A program made the translations under genes and the position numbers. A model generated the notes under the pieces. That model searched no databases and was not told the DNA's origin. It worked only from the letters and a program-made list of their open reading frames with translations. This document shows, one piece after another, positions 7,802 through 12,373 of a stretch of DNA of 12,373 nt. Every line of letters starts with the position of its first letter. Position 1 is the stretch's first letter. Origin of the DNA: an uncultured Clostridium sp. (GTDB taxonomy: Bacteria; Bacillota; Clostridia; Lachnospirales; Lachnospiraceae); assembly GCA_958349075.1 (NCBI GenBank), contig CATWBR010000088.1:1-12373 (forward strand), written 5' to 3'.

Positions 7802-7829
7802 CGCTGCAGCAGCCTGGGCCGCCGCAGCG
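7802..7829 (-). other. Very stable stem-loop between gctB and gcdA
   Basis: In minus-strand RNA the arms 7818-7829 and 7802-7813 pair along 12 continuous base pairs, ten Watson-Crick and two G-U, closing a 4-base CCAG loop. It lies 24 bases after the gctB stop and about 45 bases before the gcdA start. No T-run follows, so it is not an intrinsic terminator. A processing site or 3' stabiliser that uncouples gcdA mRNA from the upstream message is the most likely role, by inference. Confidence 0.55.
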
Positions 7830-7852
7830 TATGTAAGACATTTCGTAATAAA

Positions 7853-8659
7853 TTAGTTAGCCGGCTCTTCCTTCGGAACCTGGATAAATGCCTGGCCCGG
7901 GTCGATCTCTTCACGGATCATCTTGATAACGTCCGGTGACGGAGCTTCAAGTTTCACTGCTCTGGATACGTCGATATCGAATCCTGTGTTCTCGATAACG
8001 TCTTCCGGTGAAGATGTCTCATAGTAACCTGCAAGATACATTCTCTTTGTCTTGTCGTCGAATTTGAGGATACCACGGTCGGTAACAACTGCCTGCGGTC
8101 CACGGTTGCCCGGAAGGCCAAGTCTCTCACGTCCGCCAGGTCCATCGATCCAGCCTGGGCTTGTAACGTAATCGATCTTCTGCATGAAACGGCGTTTCTC
8201 ATGCTGAATCATGATGATTGTGTTCGAGAAGGTTGCGATTGCGTTTGCACCGCCGGAACCTGTGAAACGTGTCTTCGGAGCATGGTAATCACCGATACAT
8301 GTGGAGTTTACGTTTCCGTAAGGGTCGATCTGAGCGCCGCCGATAAAGGCAATCAGTCTGTCTGTATCATGTAACCACTCATTAGCCTCAAAACCGATAA
8401 AACGGATATTCGGCCACTGGCATCCGCAGTGTGCCATGAAACGAAGGTCACCAACGGAACGCGGAACTTCGATTGGGGAACAGTCCATCAGACCGCTCTC
8501 AACAATCAGGTTGCATTTCGGTGCAAATAAACGTTTTGCAACGGATGCACCGATTAACGGAAGTCCAGTACCTACAATTGCAATATTATCATTTGTGATC
8601 TGCTGGGCAAGTGTAATTGCCTGCATTTCTTTGTTTGTGTACTTTGTATAGTCAGCCAT
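7853..8659 (-). CDS. gctB: Glutaconate CoA-transferase, subunit B
   Basis: The 268-residue B subunit carries the active site of the family I CoA-transferase that moves CoA from acetyl-CoA or another acyl-CoA to (R)-2-hydroxyglutarate, producing the substrate of the dehydratase. The catalytic glutamate is Glu54 in the motif VESG (53-56), the same position as in A. fermentans GctB, where it forms the enzyme-CoA thioester. A glycine-rich GSGGANAIATFS stretch near residues 133-144 is typical of the fold. The ATG is two bases after the gctA stop codon, and the AAGGAGGAT ribosome binding site overlaps the last gctA codons, so translation is likely coupled and subunits are made in equal amounts. Confidence 0.96.
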   Translation of the reverse strand: MADYTKYTNKEMQAITLAQQITNDNIAIVGTGLPLIGASVAKRLFAPKCNLIVESGLMDCSPIEVPRSVGDLRFMAHCGCQWPNIRFIGFEANEWLHDTDRLIAFIGGAQIDPYGNVNSTCIGDYHAPKTRFTGSGGANAIATFSNTIIMIQHEKRRFMQKIDYVTSPGWIDGPGGRERLGLPGNRGPQAVVTDRGILKFDDKTKRMYLAGYYETSSPEDVIENTGFDIDVSRAVKLEAPSPDVIKMIREEIDPGQAFIQVPKEEPAN

Positions 8660-8661
8660 GA

Positions 8662-9624
8662 TTAATCCTCCTTGCTCACATCTGTAGAATAGCCATATCC
8701 ATCAGATACTTTTAATTTAAGGAGACGGTTCACACCGATCTTCTCAAGAAATTCTGCCTGATCCTTAACACCATAAACGTAATCGTTTAAGAATGCCTTG
8801 AAATCTTCTTCCGTCTTGCTGGCTGCGCCGTATGCTTTCAGGAAACTATTGTCATAGTCATAGTATCCGTAGCACTGTGTTGGGAATGCGCCGTAAGGAA
8901 CTTCGCAAACTGCATCTACAGTAAAGCAAGGAATCTTGGTCAGGGTAGGATCTCTGCGGATTACATCATTGCTAACCAGTTCTTCACAGGTAACAATAAC
9001 TTTTTTAGCTGCTACAACGATATCAATATCATGGAACTCATCGCCCAGAAGGATACATGTTCCGTCCGGTGAAGCTTTCTGTACATGGATAATAGCGGTA
9101 TCAAGTTCAGGAACAGGAAGTGCAACTACCTTCTCACCCGGTTTGAATGGGTTCTCTACATATACGAACTTATCATCGGAGAGCTTGTCGATTGTCTGAC
9201 GCACTTCTTTGCTGATTCCCCACTCGTCTACCAGTCCGGAGCCGATCATAAAGCGTACTGGTAAGAACGGAAGTCCTAAGGAAGCGGCATGAAGCATGAA
9301 CATGATGGCATCCTGGGAGTAATCCTCGTAAATCAGTTCTCCTGCTTCAATTTTCTTACGGAAACGACGGGATACGTTGGTAACACCAGAATCGGCTGTA
9401 TAGCAGTTGATATATGCCTTAACGCGATCCTCACCAATTAACATATCCCAGTCAGAGCCGGCAGGACCAGCCCATGCGATAAAATCTTTTTTGCCCTGGC
9501 GAAGAATCTCGCGCACTGCAGCCATCGGTTTTTTATTGGTTGTAAAACCACCGAAGGAGATCGAATCGCCGTCTTCTACATACTTAGCAACTGCCTCTTG
9601 TAATGTACACACTTTATTACTCAC
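8662..9624 (-). CDS. gctA: Glutaconate CoA-transferase, subunit A
   Basis: The 320-residue A subunit has the same length as A. fermentans GctA and begins with the expected SISFGGFTTNKKPMAAVREI segment (residues 21-40), the CoA-binding loop of family I CoA-transferases. It contributes the CoA/acid pocket and has no catalytic glutamate of its own; that is in GctB. The start codon is GTG (9622-9624), chosen because a perfect AGGAGG (9632-9637 as CCTCCT) is 7 bases upstream, and the next residues (SNKVCTLQEAVAKYVEDG) match the family. A 99-base spacer with a short direct repeat separates it from gcdB. It is followed almost immediately by gctB. Confidence 0.95.
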   Translation of the reverse strand: MSNKVCTLQEAVAKYVEDGDSISFGGFTTNKKPMAAVREILRQGKKDFIAWAGPAGSDWDMLIGEDRVKAYINCYTADSGVTNVSRRFRKKIEAGELIYEDYSQDAIMFMLHAASLGLPFLPVRFMIGSGLVDEWGISKEVRQTIDKLSDDKFVYVENPFKPGEKVVALPVPELDTAIIHVQKASPDGTCILLGDEFHDIDIVVAAKKVIVTCEELVSNDVIRRDPTLTKIPCFTVDAVCEVPYGAFPTQCYGYYDYDNSFLKAYGAASKTEEDFKAFLNDYVYGVKDQAEFLEKIGVNRLLKLKVSDGYGYSTDVSKED

Positions 9625-9682
9625 AATAAAGCCTCCTTTATAAAAATTTTCTATAACTACCGTAGATTATTTATTGCTGTTC

Positions 9683-9705
9683 GCAGGGCTGCTATTGCAG
9701 GGCTG
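9683..9705. repeat. Short direct repeat in the gcdB-gctA spacer
   Basis: GCAGGGCTG occurs at 9683-9691 and again at 9697-9705, a 14-base period. It lies in the 99-base spacer between the gcdB stop and the gctA start. I see no clear terminator or convincing promoter in this spacer. The repeat could be a tandem binding site or a duplication scar. Confidence 0.5.
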
Positions 9706-9723
9706 TGAATAGTAACTCAAAAG

Positions 9724-10863
9724 TTATTTAAAAATCAGCATGAAGAAACCGGCTGCAACTGCAGAACCGATAACACCTGCTACGTTTGGTCCCATCGCAT
9801 GCATCAGAAGGAAGTTGGTTGGATTTTCTTTAGCGCCAACCGTCTGAGATACACGTGCTGCCATAGGAACCGCGGATACACCTGCTGAACCAATCAGCGG
9901 ATTGATTTTGCCGCCTGTGATCACGCAGAGAAGCTTGCCTAAAAGGACACCACCGATCGTGGAGAAACAGAATGCCATAAGTCCCATGGCGATGATTGCG
10001 ATTGTCTGTACACGGAGGAAGATATCTCCGTTTGCCGTAGCGCCTACGGTTGTACCAAGCATGATGGTTACGATGTTACAGAGTGCGTTCTGTGCCGTAT
10101 CGGAAAGACGCTCAACAACACCGGACTCACGGAACAGGTTACCAAGCATCAGCATACCTAACAGAGGTGCTACCGACGGAAGAAGCAGAGAACAGAACAG
10201 TACAACGAATACCGGGAATACTACCTTCTCTACCTTGCTTACCTTACGGAGCTGTTTCATAACGATGGAACGCTCTTTCTTTGTTGTAAGCAGTTTCATG
10301 ATTGGCGGCTGAATCATAGGAATCAGGGCCATGTAGGAATAAGCGGCAACCGCGATTGGCGCAACCAAATCCGGCGCCAGGTTATTGGCAATATAAATAG
10401 CTGTAGGGCCGTCAGCGCCTCCGATGATACCGATAGCTGCTGCCTCACCAACGGTGAAAAGGCCTGTTGCGTTAGCCAGCATGAATGCGATATAGATACC
10501 GAACTGTGCCGCAGCACCGAGCAGTAAGCTGATTGGGTTCGCAATCAATGGTCCGAAGTCCGTCATCGCTCCTACGCAGAGGAAGATGAGACATGGGAAT
10601 AAGCTGGACTTAACTCCGCCGTACATGATACGCAGAACACCCTGTGTATACCACGGCTCGGATTCTTTCATTAAATCTGCCAGGGGCAGGTTTGCAAGAA
10701 ACATACCGAATGCGATTGGGAGCAGAAGAAGCGGCTCGTACTGCTTTTTAATCGCAAAATATAAAAGGACAAAGGAAATTGCAAACATAACCAGGTTCTT
10801 CCAGCTCAGGGCTGCGAAACCGGACTGAAGCAGCATTTCCTTCATTATTTCAAAAAAGTTCAT
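9724..10863 (-). CDS. gcdB: Glutaconyl-CoA decarboxylase, beta subunit (Na+-translocating carboxybiotin decarboxylase)
   Basis: This 379-residue, multi-spanning membrane protein decarboxylates carboxybiotin on GcdC and couples this to Na+ export, like OadB and MmdB. Signature motifs are [10 protein letters not shown] (148-157) and [18 protein letters not shown] (321-338). The residues known to matter for Na+ and proton transfer in Klebsiella OadB (Asp203, Tyr229, Asn373, Gly377, Ser382, Arg389) all have counterparts here at identical spacing: Asp151, Tyr177, Asn321, Gly325, Ser330 and Arg337. The pump therefore looks functional. The ATG has AGGAGG (10871-10876) 7 bases upstream, overlapping the TAG stop of the downstream gcdC copy, so translation may be coupled. 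Family length is usually 375-435 residues. It follows gcdD and both gcdC genes, so all membrane-side components are made together. Confidence 0.95.
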   Translation of the reverse strand: MNFFEIMKEMLLQSGFAALSWKNLVMFAISFVLLYFAIKKQYEPLLLLPIAFGMFLANLPLADLMKESEPWYTQGVLRIMYGGVKSSLFPCLIFLCVGAMTDFGPLIANPISLLLGAAAQFGIYIAFMLANATGLFTVGEAAAIGIIGGADGPTAIYIANNLAPDLVAPIAVAAYSYMALIPMIQPPIMKLLTTKKERSIVMKQLRKVSKVEKVVFPVFVVLFCSLLLPSVAPLLGMLMLGNLFRESGVVERLSDTAQNALCNIVTIMLGTTVGATANGDIFLRVQTIAIIAMGLMAFCFSTIGGVLLGKLLCVITGGKINPLIGSAGVSAVPMAARVSQTVGAKENPTNFLLMHAMGPNVAGVIGSAVAAGFFMLIFK

Positions 10864-10874
10864 TACTCTACCTC

Positions 10875-11312
10875 CTAGTTAAGGACAACCATGGCAGCTC
10901 CAGTGTCTACAGGATCCCCTGCCTTAACAAGAATCTGGCTTACTGTGCCATCTGCCGGTGCAACAATTTCAGTTTCCATCTTCATAGCTTCCATAACAGC
11001 TACTACAGTGCCATATTTAACAGCCTGGCCAACTGCTACTTTTACATCCAGAACTTTACCTGGCATTGGAGCCTCTACTGTTGTGCCGCCTGCTGCAGGT
11101 GCTGCCGCCGGAGCCGGTGCTGCTACAGGAGCCGGTGCTGGGGCCGGGGCCGCTACAGGAGCCGGTGCCGCCGGTCTCTGTGCCGGTGCCGTGCTTGCCA
11201 GTGTCGGAGCCTTCGGTGCTGCTACACCGTTACGGTCCAGAGATTTGTACTCGTCTACTCTCTCTACTTCTACTTCGTATCTTTTGCCATTGATCGTAGC
11301 AATATATTTCAT
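10875..11312 (-). CDS. gcdC: Glutaconyl-CoA decarboxylase, gamma subunit (biotin carrier), second copy with longer linker
   Basis: The 145-residue protein has three parts: an N-terminal domain ([19 protein letters not shown]), an Ala/Pro-rich flexible linker (about residues 31-75), and a C-terminal biotinyl domain with EAMKMETE, where Lys111 is the biotinylated residue. Biotin carries CO2 from GcdA to GcdB. It matches the length of A. fermentans GcdC (145). It is a tandem paralogue of the gene at 11351-11767, with a linker about 7 residues longer. A. fermentans has one such gene, whereas C. symbiosum is reported to have two carriers differing in linker length (GcdC1, GcdC2); I have not assigned the numbers. 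An AAGGA site lies about 10 bases upstream of the ATG. Its TAG stop overlaps the gcdB ribosome binding site. Confidence 0.94.
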   Translation of the reverse strand: MKYIATINGKRYEVEVERVDEYKSLDRNGVAAPKAPTLASTAPAQRPAAPAPVAAPAPAPAPVAAPAPAAAPAAGGTTVEAPMPGKVLDVKVAVGQAVKYGTVVAVMEAMKMETEIVAPADGTVSQILVKAGDPVDTGAAMVVLN

Positions 11313-11350
11313 AATCTTTTTACATCCTTTCGATTGCTTTTGTGAATCTA

Positions 11351-11767
11351 TTAGTTCAGAACAACCATTGCGGTTCCGGTCTCCACAGCATCTCCTGCTT
11401 TCACAAGAACCTGTGATACCGTACCGTCTGCCGGTGCAACGATTTCAGTTTCCATCTTCATAGCTTCCATAGTCATAACAACCTGGCCGTATTTCACTGC
11501 CTGGCCTGCTGCAACTTTGATGTCAAGTACTTTACCTGGCATTGGAGCTTCTACTGTTGTGCTGCCTGCTGCGGGAGCTGCTGCTGGTGCAGGTGCTGCC
11601 ACTGGGGCTGGTGCTGCTGCTACTGGGGCCGGTGCTGCTGCGGGAGCTGCAATTGGAGCTGCCGGTGCAGGTGCTGCCTCGCCATATCTCGGAATCGGCT
11701 CATATTCGCCAACTCTTTCAAGTTCTACTTCATACTGTTTTCCATTGAGGGTAGCCGTATACTTCAT
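11351..11767 (-). CDS. gcdC: Glutaconyl-CoA decarboxylase, gamma subunit (biotin carrier), first copy with shorter linker
   Basis: The 138-residue protein has the same plan as its neighbour: N-terminal domain (MKYTATLNGKQYEVELERV), an Ala/Pro linker of about 38 residues (31-68), and a biotinyl domain with MEAMKMETE, Lys104 being the biotinylated residue. The biotinyl domains of the two copies are nearly identical, with a 45-base stretch (11427-11471 versus 10951-10995) differing at one position. The N-termini differ more, mainly at the linker junction (EPIPRYGEAAP here, [11 protein letters not shown] there). The gene follows gcdD by 46 bases with AAGGAAGG about 11 bases before the ATG, and precedes the second copy by 38 bases. 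Both copies have intact motifs, so both are probably active. Confidence 0.94.
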   Translation of the reverse strand: MKYTATLNGKQYEVELERVGEYEPIPRYGEAAPAPAAPIAAPAAAPAPVAAAPAPVAAPAPAAAPAAGSTTVEAPMPGKVLDIKVAAGQAVKYGQVVMTMEAMKMETEIVAPADGTVSQVLVKAGDAVETGTAMVVLN

Positions 11768-11813
11768 AACTGCTGTAACCTTCCTTTCGATTTCCTTCCA
11801 TTCCTGGTAACTA

Positions 11814-12101
11814 TCAGAGTTCCTTCACATTAACAATCTTAAACTGCTCGGCTGGTAATTCAAGATCCATACCAATCGTAGCCATAAGTACCGCCAGTGT
11901 CTCTTTGTCTGTTTCATCCGATACAACCGGAGCAGCCACAACGGCCGGCTTCTGCGCTCCGTCCTTGATGATGGTACGCAGGATTTTAGAGATTAAGATG
12001 ATTGACAGAGCCAATGTAACGAGAGTAATAAATACTACCGCAAGTCCCAGCAGGGATACGATGACTGACTGCCCAAAAGGCATTGTTGATTCAGTCCACA
12101 T
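11814..12101 (-). CDS. gcdD: Glutaconyl-CoA decarboxylase, delta subunit (membrane anchor, OadG-like)
   Basis: This small 95-residue protein has one strongly hydrophobic helix (about residues 12-38) followed by a charged cytoplasmic part, then a short Ala/Val/Pro linker and a C-terminal segment (ETLAVLMATIGMDL then FKIVNVKEL). This is the plan of OadG/GcdD proteins, which hold the peripheral GcdA and the carriers to the membrane pump. Its sequence is too divergent for motif proof, so the call rests on the size, single helix and position as first gene before gcdC and gcdB. A. fermentans GcdD is slightly longer (107). The ATG at 12101 is 11 bases after AAGGAGGT (12113-12120); no nearer in-frame start exists. 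It is the first gene behind the main promoter. Confidence 0.85.
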   Translation of the reverse strand: MWTESTMPFGQSVIVSLLGLAVVFITLVTLALSIILISKILRTIIKDGAQKPAVVAAPVVSDETDKETLAVLMATIGMDLELPAEQFKIVNVKEL

Positions 12102-12126
12102 ACGTGCATTGCACCTCCTTCTTAGC

Positions 12127-12145
12127 AGATCTCAAAATGAGATCT
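12127..12145 (-). other. Perfect 8-bp hairpin just before the gcdD ribosome binding site
   Basis: AGATCTCA (12127-12134) and TGAGATCT (12138-12145) are perfect inverted repeats around a 3-base loop. On the minus-strand RNA the hairpin ends 6 bases before the AAGGAGGT ribosome binding site of gcdD. It leaves that site free, so it more likely protects the mRNA or positions the ribosome than blocks it. Confidence 0.55.
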
Positions 12146-12205
12146 TTCTTATTCGTTTCGCACTCCTTTGTGAAAAATTATATTATCAAAATATCGCCTC
12201 ACAAT

Positions 12206-12230
12206 ATTCCACATCGTGGAATGCATTCCA
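12206..12230. promoter_or_regulatory. Overlapping palindromes in the gcd leader, possible operator or RNA switch
   Basis: The 14-base TGGAATGCATTCCA (12217-12230) is its own reverse complement. It overlaps a second inverted repeat, ATTCCAC-ATC-GTGGAAT (12206-12222). The middle TGGAAT can thus pair with ATTCCA on either side, but not with both. As DNA this could be a dimer binding site downstream of the promoter (about 80-105 bases into the leader); as RNA it allows two mutually exclusive stems. No regulator gene is in the window, so the function is open. Confidence 0.5.
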
Positions 12231-12243
12231 TTTTTAAAAGCTT

Positions 12244-12271
12244 AAAAAATATAAAGGCTTTTTAGCCCTTT
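12244..12271 (-). terminator. Terminator-like hairpin in the gcd operon leader (possible attenuator)
   Basis: On the minus strand AAAGGGCT (12264-12271) pairs with AGCCTTT (12253-12259) with one bulged G and an AAAA loop. It is followed by AT and a T6 run (12244-12249 as A6). It sits about 40-70 nt into the leader and about 145 bases before gcdD. The stem is short and only moderately stable, so premature termination would be partial or conditional. It starts directly where the first leader hairpin ends. Confidence 0.42.
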
Positions 12272-12309
12272 GTGAAACTTGCATACGCTTTTAAATCTTA
12301 CAAGTTCAC
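12272..12309 (-). other. 5'-proximal leader hairpin
   Basis: In minus-strand RNA GTGAACTTG (12301-12309) pairs with CAAGTTTCAC (12272-12281), with one bulged A and a 19-base loop. If transcription starts near 12312, this stem is within a few bases of the 5' end. Such a stem commonly slows RNA decay; it could also be the first element of a regulatory leader. The sequence TTTCACAAAGG spanning its 3' arm occurs again at 12165-12175. Confidence 0.45.
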
Positions 12310-12318
12310 CATGGCTAA

Positions 12319-12347
12319 ATTATAACAGTAACCCCCCTGAATGTCAA
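12319..12347 (-). promoter_or_regulatory. Consensus sigma-A promoter of the gcd-gct-gcdA operon
   Basis: On the minus strand TTGACA (12342-12347) and TATAAT (12319-12324) both match the sigma-A consensus exactly and are separated by the optimal 17 bases. Transcription would begin near 12312, leaving a leader of about 210 bases before gcdD. A promoter this close to consensus is expected to be strong, which fits an operon for the main energy pathway, with any control acting downstream in the structured leader or through bound repressors. Confidence 0.9.
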
Positions 12348-12373
12348 CCAAGGGTTTCATAAAATATGCACAA

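Noticed and set aside
10891..11463. Long plus-strand open frame of 190 codons rich in Ala, Gly and Thr
   Set aside because: It is antisense to the Ala/Pro linker and biotinyl domain of gcdC; GC-rich repeated alanine codons keep the opposite frame open. There is no ribosome binding site and no known family.
11517..11810. Plus-strand Ala/Gly-rich frame opposite the other gcdC
   Set aside because: Same low-complexity shadow of the linker codons.
12222..12299. Possible leader peptides (for example ATG at 12284 on the minus strand, 16 codons)
   Set aside because: None has a ribosome binding site at a sensible distance, and none contains runs of a regulatory amino acid such as glutamate.
1..12373. 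tRNA, rRNA, insertion sequence or prophage genes
   Set aside because: I found no transposase, integrase, terminal repeats with target duplications, or RNA-gene-like segments on either strand.

Overview
The window carries an almost complete gene set for fermenting glutamate by the 2-hydroxyglutarate pathway. It is consistent with a glutamate-fermenting Clostridia member. The best fit is a Lachnospiraceae genome close to [Clostridium] symbiosum: the subunits match that pathway throughout, there are two adjacent genes for the biotin carrier of glutaconyl-CoA decarboxylase (as reported for C. symbiosum), ribosome binding sites are AGGAGG-type, and a SpoVB-like flippase points to a spore former. 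The species assignment is inference.

Layout. From the right edge leftwards, all on the minus strand, lie: a consensus sigma-A promoter (12319-12347); a structured leader of about 210 nt; gcdD, two gcdC copies and gcdB (membrane anchor, biotin carriers and Na+ pump of glutaconyl-CoA decarboxylase); gctA and gctB (glutaconate CoA-transferase); gcdA (decarboxylase carboxyltransferase subunit); a 339-base gap with a second probable promoter; hgdC (ATP-dependent activator); hgdA and hgdB (2-hydroxyglutaryl-CoA dehydratase); and a clear intrinsic terminator (2190-2220). At the left end, on the plus strand and convergent, is a SpoVB/MurJ-type polysaccharide flippase (17-1522). Between them (1523-2230) lie a strong hairpin, a decayed GntP-family transporter remnant and a cluster of stem-loops.

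How the genes work together. (R)-2-hydroxyglutarate, made from glutamate by enzymes not in this window, is activated with CoA by GctAB. HgdC uses ATP to inject one electron into HgdAB, which dehydrates 2-hydroxyglutaryl-CoA to glutaconyl-CoA. GcdA-GcdB-GcdC-GcdD decarboxylates this to crotonyl-CoA while pumping Na+ out of the cell. Glutamate dehydrogenase, 2-hydroxyglutarate dehydrogenase and the butyrate-forming enzymes are absent here.

No new biological system was found: the pathway is well characterised. The parts worth a second look are non-coding or architectural: the structured operon leader with a possible attenuator, hairpins at gene junctions that may set subunit ratios, the paired biotin carriers with different linkers, and the broken transporter at the end of the locus.
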